A DNA stretch of 36,202 nucleotides from DAIMZM01 sp036733985 (GCA_036733985.1 DAIMZM010000011.1:1-36202); one strand, 5' to 3'. Counted from the stretch's first letter, positions 1-8,552 are shown. A program made the numbers and translations. The notes: generated by a model not told the origin, from the sequence alone.

Positions 1-62
1 CTGGATTAGGCCTTTATATTGAGAAACAGGGCGCCGGCCGGCAATGGGCCTGGGAGCCAAAC

Positions 63-91
63 AAAAACCCCGCCTTAAAGGCGGGGTTTTG
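63..91 (-). terminator. Intrinsic terminator of the SLH-M14 peptidase gene
   Basis: A perfect GC-rich inverted repeat (CCCCGCC / GGCGGGG) is flanked by an A run on the left and a T run on the right. It could therefore act on both strands. It lies about 40 bp past the stop of the minus-strand peptidase gene and would end that transcript; a plus-strand gene left of the window could share it. Confidence 0.85.
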
Positions 92-129
92 CTGATTTGG
101 TTTTCGTTTCCCGGTAAGGGAAGCGGATC

Positions 130-2451
130 CTATTTGGCCGGGCCCTCGGCAAAACGCATCAGCATAGTGGCCATTTGCGCCCGAGTCACCTGAGTCTGGG
201 GCGCCAGGGCCGTCTCGGTGACGCCGCCGATGACCCCGGCGCCGCAGGCCCATTGGAAGGCTTCCAGGGCGTAGGCGCTGACACTGGCCGCGTCGCTATA
301 GGCGGACAGGTCGGCGGTGGCGCTTACATCCAGCGCCTTGTATTGGGCATAGCGGTGAAGAATCACCGCGAACTGCTCCCGGGTAACGCCCTGGCCCACG
401 CCAAACTTAGCGTTCGCATCGCCAGCGGCAACCAGCTTGTTCTCAACCGCCCAGCTCACGGCAGCCGCATAAGGCGCGTCGGCCGCAACGTCGCTGAAGG
501 AGGCGCTGCCGGTGACAGCCGGGCTGCCGGCCATGCGGTACAGCACGGTGATCAGCTGTTCCCGGGTCATGGTAGCGGCGGGGCTGAAGGCGGTAGCGCC
601 GGTCCCTTGGAACAGGCCGTTGAAGTAGGCATAGCGCACCGCGTCATAGTACCAGTCCACGATGGACACATCATAGAAACTCATGCGGTTCAGATAGTCT
701 GTGGACGGGCTGAGCGCGCCAAAGTCCGCCAGCTTGAGAATGGGCAGGGACAGGGTATGCTCCAGGCCCGCCACCTGGCTGGTGTAATTGGCCCGGAAAC
801 AGCCGGCTTTGGCATCCATGTAGCCATCAAAATAGTTCCAGGAGACGCCCCCGTCCACGCAGGCCGGTTCCAGCATCATGGCGGCAAAGGAGCCCAGGCT
901 TTGGGCGGTGGAGATCACATAGGTGCCCGCCGGAATGACGATGGCTTTCGCGCCGGCGGTCCATTCGCCGTCCACCACATCCTGATAATGGCCCTCGTAG
1001 ATCTTTTCTTTAACCGTGAAAGAATTGACGTCATACCACTGATAAGCCCCGGCTTTCAGGGTAAGATCCGCCTCCAGCCGGCTGATTTGTACGCCATGGA
1101 AGAGCATGGTATCGATGAAATCGACACAATCCGCGTCTACCAGGTAGTAAGCGCCCATCACCTCATAATCCGTGGGGACGAACGTGCCCCAGTAGTCGGT
1201 CTGATAATCTGTGGGCGCGCCGTATTCGATGGCGTAGGGGTCGCCCTCCTCATCGTAGAGACGGGTGCCGATCACTTTGCCCTCCGCGTCGGTGGCATAG
1301 GAAAGCACGGTTAGCTTATCATTGCCGCCCAGCTTGAGGATGGTCATCTCCGAATTCAGGGCCACAATATCCGTGACGGGGTCGACGCCTTCGGTAGCCC
1401 GGGCCAGGGAGCGGGCGTCCGCCGCGGCGATCAGGGCCTTGATCTCAGCCTTATCCTTGGCCACCACCTGCAGGGCCCCGTAAATGCATTCATACTGGGT
1501 ATCCACCCGCACGGAGAACTCGTCGTAGGAATAGACTTCCAGCAGCAGGGCCAGGCGGTTGCGCAGGCCGGCGTAGTTGGTGGTGTAGCGGGCATAATCC
1601 TCAAAAGTGCGCCAGCCCTCGGCCACGATATCGCTGTAATAATAGCCCCAGTTGCCATAAGGGATGGCCACCTTGCCCTGGGATTCCAGATAGGAGCCGC
1701 TACGCAGGGCCCGTTCGCAGAAAACATCCCGGTTGTAGGCCAGCAGCTCAGGGTCGGTACCGGCGTTCAGGCCCCAGTTATAAGTGATGGCATGGCGCAT
1801 ATAAGAGCCGTCGGTAGCATGGGCGTCGATAAACAGCACCGGATCCCATTTATCCACCAGATCCACAATAGAGCGGGCGCAAACAGAATCCAGCTTGGTC
1901 ATATCCCGGTTCATATTCAAGTTTTGGCCGTCCACCCGGGTGCCCACCAGCTTCGGGGTGAACTGGGTGGTGATGCGGTTCTTACCCAGATTGTCGTTGC
2001 CGTCCGGGCTGCTGTTAGGGCAAAGGACGATGACCAGATCCTGCAGTAAATCGTCATGCTGCCCTAAAGCCACTTCCCTGGCGAAGATCAGCATGGCCTC
2101 TTTGCCCTCCACCTCGCCGGAGTGGATATTGCAGTTGATATAGACCACAGCCTTGTCCGGATCCACCGCTTCCGGGCCGCTGGGCGCGGGCTTGCCGATC
2201 ACCAACACCGGAATCTGATTGCCATTGGGCGTGGTATAAGTATATTCCAGGCGGATACGGCCGCCGCTGTTGGCGGCGACGGTCTCACAGAAAGCGATCA
2301 CATCATCGCTGGAGGTGGTTGTTGTCCAGTTGCTGGATTCCGCCGTGGTCAGCAGGCTGTCCAGGGGGCCGGCGGCCAAGGCGAAGGCGGACAGGCCCAG
2401 CAGCAGAGCCATGGCCACTAATAATGAGATGAGCAGGTGCGAGCGTTTCAT
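130..2451 (-). CDS. Secreted M14 zinc carboxypeptidase with three C-terminal SLH domains
   Basis: This is a predicted extracellular peptidase held on the cell wall, 773 aa. The start is the ATG at 2451, because AGGAGGG lies about 12 nt upstream and the protein then opens with a signal peptide (MKRSHLL, hydrophobic core, cleavage near ALA-AG, residue 26). The M14 zinc site is visible as HSGE (H110, E113) and DAH (H211). A DGQNLNMNRD segment carries the usual substrate-binding Asn-Arg, and LLLEVYS (E305) is the likely catalytic glutamate. Residues about 320-590 are unassigned. Three SLH repeats follow (about 595-641, 651-703, 717-770), with TREQ or TRAQ motifs typical of binding to pyruvylated wall polymer. 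The role is probably release of amino acids from extracellular peptides; the exact specificity cannot be read from sequence. Confidence 0.9.
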   Translation of the reverse strand: MKRSHLLISLLVAMALLLGLSAFALAAGPLDSLLTTAESSNWTTTTSSDDVIAFCETVAANSGGRIRLEYTYTTPNGNQIPVLVIGKPAPSGPEAVDPDKAVVYINCNIHSGEVEGKEAMLIFAREVALGQHDDLLQDLVIVLCPNSSPDGNDNLGKNRITTQFTPKLVGTRVDGQNLNMNRDMTKLDSVCARSIVDLVDKWDPVLFIDAHATDGSYMRHAITYNWGLNAGTDPELLAYNRDVFCERALRSGSYLESQGKVAIPYGNWGYYYSDIVAEGWRTFEDYARYTTNYAGLRNRLALLLEVYSYDEFSVRVDTQYECIYGALQVVAKDKAEIKALIAAADARSLARATEGVDPVTDIVALNSEMTILKLGGNDKLTVLSYATDAEGKVIGTRLYDEEGDPYAIEYGAPTDYQTDYWGTFVPTDYEVMGAYYLVDADCVDFIDTMLFHGVQISRLEADLTLKAGAYQWYDVNSFTVKEKIYEGHYQDVVDGEWTAGAKAIVIPAGTYVISTAQSLGSFAAMMLEPACVDGGVSWNYFDGYMDAKAGCFRANYTSQVAGLEHTLSLPILKLADFGALSPSTDYLNRMSFYDVSIVDWYYDAVRYAYFNGLFQGTGATAFSPAATMTREQLITVLYRMAGSPAVTGSASFSDVAADAPYAAAVSWAVENKLVAAGDANAKFGVGQGVTREQFAVILHRYAQYKALDVSATADLSAYSDAASVSAYALEAFQWACGAGVIGGVTETALAPQTQVTRAQMATMLMRFAEGPAK

Positions 2452-2605
2452 AGTTGGATAATCCCTCCTCTGGCTTTTGTTTTCTACCATAAATAAGCTT
2501 TCCGGTTTCCAATAAACAGGCCAAACCTGAACCTATCACCCCCGTCAAAAAAATTTTATTTTATACTTTTATAATAAATCAGAAAAATAAGGAAAAAAAC
2601 GGCAC

Positions 2606-3406
2606 TCATTCTTCCCGTTCCCTGTGGAAAAAACGGCAGCCCTGATAGTGCAGATGAGTCAGGTAGCTCATACGCTGCACCTGCAGATAGCCTTCCGCCA
2701 CCAGCATTGGCTGGTCGCCGGGGCGGGCCGCCTGGACAAAGGCCAGGTTGCTGTCATAAAAGGTATAGAAAGCCCGGTGAGCGGCGGTGATCTTGGCCCG
2801 GTACTGTTCGCCGGTGACATAAAGGCAAAGGCCCATGTCCACCTGCAAGGTGGTCAGGGCCTGCTTCAGTTCGAGAGCCTTAGCCCCGGCGGCGGCAGGA
2901 TCAAGCGCGGCGTAGCAGCCGTCCAGCCAGGATTCCAGGTCATAGGCCCGGTTAAGCAGCATGCCTAAGGCCGCGTCCCGGTAGATATTGGTGCGGCGCT
3001 CCTGGTCCGTACCATACCAGACCTTCACCTGATCGTCCCAGAGCTGGGCCAGGGCTTCCAGATAAGCATAATAGCAAGCGATCCAATCCTGCTGGCCCTG
3101 CTCCAGGGCCAGGCGCTGCCCGGCAGGCAAGGCCGCCAGCAGCTGGCTGTAAGCGAGCACCACCCGGCTTTCCAGCGCGGTTTTGCAGGCCAGAAAGGCC
3201 TCCTCCGTCATGGAAAAGGTGGGCGTATCCGGACAGGGCGCTTCGTAAAACACGGCCGCGGCCGGCCAGTTCTGGGTGACATTGTCCCCCGGCGCGGCTG
3301 CCGCCGGCCCTGCCGGAACGAACAGCAGCGTGCACAGCAGCCCCAGCAGCGCCAAGACAGAGGCTGCCCTTTTGTCAGTCCTTTTGTCAGATAGAGGGTT
3401 AAACAC
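2606..3406 (-). CDS. Secreted protein, possibly LprI/DUF1311-like
   Basis: The protein is a predicted exported one of about 266 aa. I chose the GTG at 3406 because GGGAGGG lies 5 nt upstream; a TTG at 3433 would add nine residues but has no ribosome binding site. The N-terminus has a basic stretch (DKRTDKR), a hydrophobic core and an Ala-rich cleavage region (PAAAA). The mature part is helical and contains several Cys, with a segment (LPAGQRLALEQGQQDW, then a YYAYLEAL region and NRAYDLESWL) that resembles the lysozyme-inhibitor LprI/DUF1311 fold. That assignment is by eye only. A strong promoter lies directly upstream, so the gene is probably transcribed on its own. It ends about 155 bp before the SLH-M14 gene, on the same strand. 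Confidence 0.6.
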   Translation of the reverse strand: MFNPLSDKRTDKRAASVLALLGLLCTLLFVPAGPAAAAPGDNVTQNWPAAAVFYEAPCPDTPTFSMTEEAFLACKTALESRVVLAYSQLLAALPAGQRLALEQGQQDWIACYYAYLEALAQLWDDQVKVWYGTDQERRTNIYRDAALGMLLNRAYDLESWLDGCYAALDPAAAGAKALELKQALTTLQVDMGLCLYVTGEQYRAKITAAHRAFYTFYDSNLAFVQAARPGDQPMLVAEGYLQVQRMSYLTHLHYQGCRFFHREREE

Positions 3407-3527
3407 TTTTTCCCTCCCGGGAGCACAGGCCAAAGGCCGTTAGTAGCCAAACCTAAAAACCGTAGGATCAAACAATAAGTAAAAAATTTGTACAGAATTT
3501 TCCCAATATAACGACAACTGCATGTTC

Positions 3528-3556
3528 ATTATAGTATGGAAACTCGGTCAAGTCAA
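3528..3556 (-). promoter_or_regulatory. Sigma-A-type promoter for the LprI-like gene
   Basis: On the minus strand TTGACT (3556-3551) and TATAAT (3533-3528) are separated by exactly 17 bp. The predicted start of transcription is about 115 nt before the GTG start at 3406. Confidence 0.75.
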
Positions 3557-3637
3557 TTTCTGTTTTACATAGAAATCTGACAAAATTCCCGATAATATTG
3601 TTTTCTCTCCCGGAATGGCCTGCTCAAACAAGGGAAA

Positions 3638-3667
3638 AGCCCCGCTGTCCATCCGGATGGCGGGGCT
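3638..3667 (-). terminator. Intrinsic terminator of the DUF4332 gene
   Basis: AGCCCCG (3638-3644) pairs with CGGGGCT (3661-3667) and the inner CCATCCGGATGG is itself self-complementary. On the minus strand the stem is followed by TTTTCCC. It lies about 70 bp past the stop of the minus-strand DUF4332 gene. Confidence 0.7.
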
Positions 3668-3736
3668 CTGGCAAAGCGAAGGGGTTTAAACACAAAGGCG
3701 CGGTGAACTTTAGACAAAGCGCTCCGCCTTCGCTAA

Positions 3737-4360
3737 TCAGGTGCAATATTTCTCAAGCAATAGCGCAAAATCAATACAAAACTGCATGTCTTTTTGGCCC
3801 AGCCTGGCTTTATAATACCCTTGTCTTTCATTGACAGCGGAGACCCGCTCAAGCATGACTGCCCCGTCCGCTCCTGCAACATCGGCAACAGACCGGTATC
3901 CCGCTTCGTAAAATGTTTTTGCGGCAGCCGGCCCCACGCCATTAATCCTGACCAGATTACAAAGACAGAACAATTCATCCGCCGTGGCCTGATAATACTC
4001 AAAATAGTCTTTTGATGTTTTCAGCCCGGCTGCATTCAACGCCCCGATCAACGGGGGATCTATGCCGGGAAAGGCTGCCAGAGGAACGGGTTTTGGCTCC
4101 AGGCTGCCGATTTCCCTTTTCAGAATCCCTAAGTACTCTTCCGCTATACCGCTGACGGCGGCAAAGGCCGCGATTTTTACGGGCGTGGCAAGGATTTTTT
4201 TAAGCTGCGCAAGGGTATTGATCCCTTGGCTTTGCAGTAAAGCAAAGTTCTTGTCCATATCCTGCCAAAGCACCCTGCGCCCAGGCAAAAGATTTTGCTT
4301 TTTAAGCAGCTCTTGATATTCCTGAATAGATAGGCGTGCTAAATCTAAATGATAATCCAC
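3737..4360 (-). CDS. DUF4332 family protein (helix-hairpin-helix, function unknown)
   Basis: The protein has 207 aa from a GTG start at 4360, chosen because GGGAAGGGAG lies 7 nt upstream and because the resulting N-terminus (MDYHLDLARLSIQEYQELL) is where I expect members of this family to begin; the longer upstream frame has no support. Two helix-hairpin-helix-like segments are seen, around AFPGIDPPLIGALNAAGLKT and INGVGPAAAKTFYEAGYRS, followed by ERVSAVNER and a C-terminal LGQKDMQFCIDFALLL. Such motifs often bind DNA or mediate protein contacts, but the function of this family is unknown to me. It is transcribed divergently from the pst operon. Whether it shares phosphate control is open. 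Confidence 0.75.
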   Translation of the reverse strand: MDYHLDLARLSIQEYQELLKKQNLLPGRRVLWQDMDKNFALLQSQGINTLAQLKKILATPVKIAAFAAVSGIAEEYLGILKREIGSLEPKPVPLAAFPGIDPPLIGALNAAGLKTSKDYFEYYQATADELFCLCNLVRINGVGPAAAKTFYEAGYRSVADVAGADGAVMLERVSAVNERQGYYKARLGQKDMQFCIDFALLLEKYCT

Positions 4361-4423
4361 GGCTTTGCTCCCTTCCCGGACAAGGGTATAGGCTCGCCCC
4401 TTAGCCCTGGCGCAGTCACTACT

Positions 4424-4452
4424 ATTGTGGGGCCATCGGCCCCTGCCGTCAA
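4424..4452 (-). promoter_or_regulatory. Candidate promoter for the DUF4332 gene
   Basis: On the minus strand TTGACG (4452-4447) and CACAAT (4429-4424) are 17 bp apart. The -10 match is only moderate. The site is about 65 bp upstream of the GTG start at 4360. Confidence 0.45.
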
Positions 4453-4511
4453 GTATCCGCCGGACAAAACAAACAAATTTTTCCGCTTGAGGCGCCATTG
4501 GCGGCTTCATT

Positions 4512-4551
4512 TTTACACAGGTTTTACACGCCGCTGTATTTAGGCTATACT
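4512..4551 (+). promoter_or_regulatory. pst operon promoter with PHO-box-like TTTACA repeats
   Basis: TTTACA occurs at 4512-4517 and again at 4523-4528, exactly 11 bp apart. The second copy doubles as a -35 element, with TATACT (4546-4551) 17 bp downstream. Direct repeats in 11-bp phase, upstream of and overlapping the -35, are the layout of PhoB/PhoP binding sites. The gene for such a regulator lies in the same operon, so autoregulation under phosphate limitation is likely. The 5' leader would be about 55 nt. Confidence 0.65.
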
Positions 4552-4612
4552 TCTCTCCCATATTATGAACATGTGATAAAAAATGAAGAAATAAATATGG
4601 AGGAAACAAAAA

Positions 4613-5479
4613 ATGAAAAAAATGGTCAGTGCCCTATTGCTTTTAGCGCTGCTTACGGCGCCCATAACCGGATGTGCCAATAATGATGCCGGTTTCGATA
4701 CGTCAGAATCCATCAGCGTTGTTTCCCGTGAAGACGGCTCCGGTACCCGGGGCGCGTTCATTGAGCTGTTCGGCATCGAAGTCAAGGGCGACGACGGCAG
4801 CAAGAAGGATCTGACGACCAAAGAAGCGGTCATCGCCAAGCAAACCGACGTGATGATGACCAATATCGCCGGGGATCCCTACGCCATCGGCTACATCTCC
4901 CTGGGCGCGCTCAACGAGACGGTCAAGGCCCTGCAGATCGACGGCGTGGACGCCACTACGGAAAACGTCAAAAACAATGCCTACGCCATCTCCCGGCCCT
5001 TCAATATCGCCACTAAAGGCGAGCCCGCCGGGGTTGCCGAAGACTTTATCCACTTCATCCTCTCTGCCGAAGGCCAGGCGGTGGTGGCCAAAAGCTATAT
5101 CGCCATCACGGAAGACGCACCTGCCTATGCCGGGGATAAACCCAGCGGCAAGATCGTGGTGGCCGGTTCTTCATCCGTCACGCCGGTCATGGAAAAGCTT
5201 AAGGAAGCCTATCTGGAGATCAACCCCAACGCCGCCATTGAAATCCAGCAAAGCGATTCCTCCGCGGGCATGACCGGGGCCATAGACGGCACCTGCGATA
5301 TCGGCATGGCCAGCCGGGAGCTGAAAGACAGCGAACTGGCGGCGCTGACGCCCACCGCCATTGCCCTGGACGGCATCGCGGTGATCGTCAATAATGAGAA
5401 TCCCTTGACCAGCCTGACGAAAGACCAAGTCAAAGCCATCTTTACCGGCGAGGCAACCGAGTGGGGCGCGGTTCAATGA
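4613..5479 (+). CDS. pstS: Phosphate ABC transporter substrate-binding lipoprotein, permuted domain order
   Basis: This is the predicted phosphate-binding lipoprotein of the Pst importer, 288 aa. GGAGG at 4599-4603 supports the ATG at 4613. A short lipoprotein signal ends at ITGC. The segment order is unusual. The mature protein begins with SREDGSGTRGAF, which is mid-protein in a standard PstS. It continues through IGYISLG, SRPF and FILSAEGQAVV, and only then has the usual N-terminal part: GKIVVAGSSSVTPVMEKL, SSAGMTGAIDGTCDIGMASREL, DGIAVIVNNENPL and IFTGEATEW. All phosphate-site elements are present, only rotated, so the protein is probably functional. It ends in an ATGA overlap with pstC. 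Confidence 0.9.
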   Translation: MKKMVSALLLLALLTAPITGCANNDAGFDTSESISVVSREDGSGTRGAFIELFGIEVKGDDGSKKDLTTKEAVIAKQTDVMMTNIAGDPYAIGYISLGALNETVKALQIDGVDATTENVKNNAYAISRPFNIATKGEPAGVAEDFIHFILSAEGQAVVAKSYIAITEDAPAYAGDKPSGKIVVAGSSSVTPVMEKLKEAYLEINPNAAIEIQQSDSSAGMTGAIDGTCDIGMASRELKDSELAALTPTAIALDGIAVIVNNENPLTSLTKDQVKAIFTGEATEWGAVQ

Positions 5480-6315
5480 AGACCCGGTTCAAGGAAAAGT
5501 TCATGAGCGCCGTGTTCCTGACCGCGGCGCTCACCTCCCTGCTGGCGGTGATCCTGATCTGCTTTTTCCTCTTTGCCAACGGCTTTCCGGCCATTGCCAA
5601 AATCGGCCCCCTCCACTTTCTGGCCGGCAGGGAATGGTCGCCCAGCGATATCCCCCCCGCCTTCGGCATCCTGCCGATGATCGTGGGCAGCCTCTATGTA
5701 ACGGCAGGCGCTATCCTGATCGGCGTGCCCATCGGCGTGCTCACCGCCGTGTTCCTGGCCCGGGCCTGCCCTAAGGGGCTGTATAAAAAGATCAAGCCCG
5801 GGGTGGAGCTGCTGGCGGGCATCCCTTCCGTGGTGTATGGCTTCTTCGGTATGGCGGCCATTGTGCCGCTGGCCGGGAACAGCATCCTGGCCGCCTGCAT
5901 CCTGTTGGGGATCATGATTCTGCCCACGGTGATCGGCATCGCCGAGAGCGCGCTCCTGGCTGTGCCGGAGCACTACTATGAAGGGGCCCTGGCCCTGGGC
6001 GCGGGGCATTACCGCAGCGTGTTTTTCATTGTGCTGCCGGCGGCCAAGTCCGGCATCCTGGCCGCCGTGGTGCTGGGGGTGGGCCGGGCCATCGGCGAGA
6101 CCATGGCCGTGATCATGGTGGCGGGCAACCAAGCCCGGATGCCCGTCTCCCTGATGAAGGGCGTGCGCACCCTGACCGCCAATATTGTCATTGAGATGGG
6201 CTACGCCGCCGAATTGCACCGGGAAGCGCTGATCGCCACCGGCGTGGTGCTGTTCGTCTTTATCCTGATCATCAACCTGAGTTTCTCCGCGCTGAAAAGG
6301 AGGGCCGGCCAATGA
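5476..6315 (+). CDS. pstC: Phosphate ABC transporter permease PstC
   Basis: PstC is one of two membrane subunits forming the phosphate channel of the Pst importer. The 279-aa protein starts at the ATG at 5476, which overlaps the pstS stop (ATGA); upstream in-frame codons would only extend into pstS. About six hydrophobic segments are seen. The ABC-permease coupling loop is present (EGALALGAGHYRSVFF followed by VLPAAKSGI), then GRAIGETMAV, which is characteristic of PstC/PstA. The length is normal for the family. Translational coupling with pstS and pstA is implied by the 4-nt overlaps at both ends. Confidence 0.95.
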   Translation: MKTRFKEKFMSAVFLTAALTSLLAVILICFFLFANGFPAIAKIGPLHFLAGREWSPSDIPPAFGILPMIVGSLYVTAGAILIGVPIGVLTAVFLARACPKGLYKKIKPGVELLAGIPSVVYGFFGMAAIVPLAGNSILAACILLGIMILPTVIGIAESALLAVPEHYYEGALALGAGHYRSVFFIVLPAAKSGILAAVVLGVGRAIGETMAVIMVAGNQARMPVSLMKGVRTLTANIVIEMGYAAELHREALIATGVVLFVFILIINLSFSALKRRAGQ

Positions 6316-7139
6316 AGCGGCAAAAACCCTTTGAAGCGGCGGCCCGGCTTGTCACCTGGGCGGCGGCCGTCATCACCCTGGGCGTCCTGGCTTTCCTGAT
6401 CGGTTTTATCCTGGTGAAAGGCATACCCCATATCAAGCCCTCCCTGTTTTCACTGACCTATAACAGTGAAAATGTCTCGCTGACGCCCGCCCTGATCTCC
6501 ACTGTGTTGATGACCCTGCTGTCACTGGCCATTGCCGTGCCCCTGGGCGTCTTTTCGGCGATCTATTTGACCGAATACGCCGGGCGCGGCAACCGGGCGG
6601 TGGCGCTGATCCGGCTGACCACGGAAACCCTGTCCGGCATCCCCTCCATTGTTTACGGCCTGTTTGGGCTGCTCTTTTTCGTGACTTTTCTCGGCTGGGG
6701 CTTTTCCCTGCTGGCCGGGGCCTTTACGCTGTCCATGATGATCCTGCCGCTGCTCATGCGTTCCAGCGAGGAAGCGCTGAAAGCGGTGCCGGACACCTAC
6801 CGGGAAGGCGCCTTCGGCTTGGGCGCGGGCAAGCTCCGAACCGTATTCAAAATCGTGCTCCCTGCCGCCATCCCCGGTATCCTGGCCGGGATCATCCTGG
6901 CCATCGGCCGCATCGTGGGGGAAACCGCCGCCCTGATCTACACCGCCGGCACCGTGGCCCAGGTGCCCACCGACCCCATGATGTCCGCCCGGACCTTATC
7001 CGTGCATATGTACGCCCTGTCCAGCGAGGGGCTGCACACCGACGAGGGCTATGCCACGGCGGTGGTGCTTTTGCTGGTGGTGGCGCTGATCAATACGCTG
7101 TCGGCAAAAATCGCCAAAAGAATCGGAGGCGCCCAATGA
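6312..7139 (+). CDS. pstA: Phosphate ABC transporter permease PstA
   Basis: PstA is the second membrane subunit of the phosphate importer and would pair with PstC. It has 275 aa with six predicted hydrophobic helices, an N-terminal Arg/Lys-rich cytoplasmic end, LSGIPSIVYGLFGL, the coupling loop REGAFGLGAGKLRTVF plus VLPAAIPGIL, and GRIVGETAALIYTAGT, all typical of the subunit. The start overlaps the pstC stop by ATGA and its own stop overlaps the pstB start in the same way. Confidence 0.95.
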   Translation: MKRQKPFEAAARLVTWAAAVITLGVLAFLIGFILVKGIPHIKPSLFSLTYNSENVSLTPALISTVLMTLLSLAIAVPLGVFSAIYLTEYAGRGNRAVALIRLTTETLSGIPSIVYGLFGLLFFVTFLGWGFSLLAGAFTLSMMILPLLMRSSEEALKAVPDTYREGAFGLGAGKLRTVFKIVLPAAIPGILAGIILAIGRIVGETAALIYTAGTVAQVPTDPMMSARTLSVHMYALSSEGLHTDEGYATAVVLLLVVALINTLSAKIAKRIGGAQ

Positions 7140-7885
7140 ATTGCTTTACCATAGAAAACCTTGACTTGTATTACGACGCTTTTCAGGCCCTGAAAAATAT
7201 CAACCTGGCCATTGACGAAAAGAATATCACAGCGTTCATCGGGCCTTCCGGCTGCGGCAAGTCTACCCTGCTGAAAACCCTGAACCGGATGAACGACTTG
7301 GTGGAGGGCTGCAGGATCAGGGGCGGCGTCAAGCTTTTCGGCGCGGATATTTACGGCCAGATGGATGTGAACAGCCTGCGCAAACGGGTGGGCATGGTCT
7401 TTCAGAAGCCGAACCCTTTTCCCATGACCGTCTATGACAATATCGCCTTCGGTCCCCGGACCCACGGGGTCAAAGGCAAATACGAGCTGGATGAGATTGT
7501 GGAGAAATCCCTGCAAGGCGCTGCTATTTGGGATGAAGTCAAAGACCGGCTGAAAAAATCCGCCCTGGGGCTTTCCGGCGGGCAGCAGCAGCGGCTGTGC
7601 ATCGCCCGGGCCCTGGCCGTCTCGCCGGAGGTACTTTTGCTGGATGAGCCCACCAGCGCCCTGGACCCCATTTCCACCGGGAAAATCGAAGAACTTTTGC
7701 TGACTTTGCGCAGCGCTTATAGTATAATTATCGTGACCCATAATATGCAGCAGGCCACCAGGATCAGCGACAAAACCGCCTTCTTCCTGCTGGGGGAAGT
7801 GATCGAATATGGCGATACGGAAGCCATGTTTGCCCTGCCCCGGGATCGGCGGACGGAGGATTATATTACCGGGAGGTTTGGATGA
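7136..7885 (+). CDS. pstB: Phosphate ABC transporter ATPase PstB
   Basis: PstB hydrolyses ATP to drive phosphate import and sits on the inner face of the membrane with PstA/PstC. The 249-aa protein shows Walker A GPSGCGKST (36-44), a Q-loop in MVFQKPNPFPM (Gln90), signature LSGGQQQR (from 146) and Walker B VLLLDEPTSALD (from 166), then the switch His in VTHNMQQA. The KPNPFPMTVYDN segment is specific to PstB among ABC ATPases. Start and stop are both in ATGA overlaps with pstA and phoU. Confidence 0.97.
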   Translation: MNCFTIENLDLYYDAFQALKNINLAIDEKNITAFIGPSGCGKSTLLKTLNRMNDLVEGCRIRGGVKLFGADIYGQMDVNSLRKRVGMVFQKPNPFPMTVYDNIAFGPRTHGVKGKYELDEIVEKSLQGAAIWDEVKDRLKKSALGLSGGQQQRLCIARALAVSPEVLLLDEPTSALDPISTGKIEELLLTLRSAYSIIIVTHNMQQATRISDKTAFFLLGEVIEYGDTEAMFALPRDRRTEDYITGRFG

Positions 7886-8541
7886 TGAGAAGCCGCTTTG
7901 ACGAGCAGCTGTCCCAGCTGCATAACAACTTGATCGAAATGGGCGCGATGATTGAAGGCGCGATCGCCCAAGCCACCAAGGCCCTGGTGGAGCAGGATAT
8001 TGCCCTGGCCGGCGCGGTGATGCAGAGCGACGACCTGATCGACGATAAAGAAAAAGAGATCGAAAGCCAATGCCTGAAGCTCCTGCTGAGCCAGCAGCCG
8101 GTGGCCAGGGATCTGCGTAAGATTTCCACGGCGCTGAAGATGATCACCGACATGGAGCGCATCGGCGACCAGGCGGCGGATATTTCCGAGCTCTGCGTTT
8201 ACCTGGCGGAACAGCCCTATATCAAAAGACTGGAGCATATCCCCCAGATGGCGGAAGCCACGATCAGGATGGTAACGGAGAGCATCGACGCCTATGTCAA
8301 AAATGATTTGGCCCTGGCCCAAGCGGTTATTGCCCACGACGATGTGGTGGATGACCTGTATGTGACCATCAAAGCGGATCTGATCGCCCTGGTCCACCAG
8401 GATGTGCACAACGGCGAGCAGGCCTTTGACCTGCTGCAGATCGCCAAATACTATGAGCGGATCGGCGACCACGCGGTAAATATTGCCGAATGGGTCATTT
8501 TCTCCATCACCGGGCAGCACAAGGATAAGCAGGTTTTGTAA
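7882..8541 (+). CDS. phoU: Phosphate signalling regulator PhoU
   Basis: PhoU links the state of the Pst transporter to the PhoR kinase and represses the regulon when phosphate is ample. The 219-aa protein is all-helical and made of two similar three-helix bundles; each carries the metal-binding motif, seen as DMERIGDQAADI in the first and YYERIGDHAVNI in the second. The ATG at 7882 overlaps the pstB stop. The second ATG three bases later is an equally possible start and would change little. A gap of 11 nt separates it from the response regulator. Confidence 0.95.
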   Translation: MMRSRFDEQLSQLHNNLIEMGAMIEGAIAQATKALVEQDIALAGAVMQSDDLIDDKEKEIESQCLKLLLSQQPVARDLRKISTALKMITDMERIGDQAADISELCVYLAEQPYIKRLEHIPQMAEATIRMVTESIDAYVKNDLALAQAVIAHDDVVDDLYVTIKADLIALVHQDVHNGEQAFDLLQIAKYYERIGDHAVNIAEWVIFSITGQHKDKQVL

Positions 8542-8552
8542 GGGGTGAACGC

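Larger units (their letters stand above)
3407..3736. other. Intergenic region between the LprI-like and DUF4332 genes
   Basis: About 330 bp hold no supported gene. They contain the promoter at 3528-3556 and the terminator at 3638-3667, which together account for the non-coding sequence between two minus-strand genes. Short open frames here have no ribosome binding site or recognisable product. Confidence 0.6.

Noticed and set aside
175..1314. A 379-codon plus-strand frame opposite the SLH-M14 gene
   Set aside because: It is antisense to conserved SLH and M14 coding sequence, with no start signal of its own.
4361..4609. A longer DUF4332 protein (290 aa) starting near 4609
   Set aside because: The extra N-terminal residues do not resemble the family and would run through the pst promoter. 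The GTG at 4360 has a good ribosome binding site and gives the expected family N-terminus.
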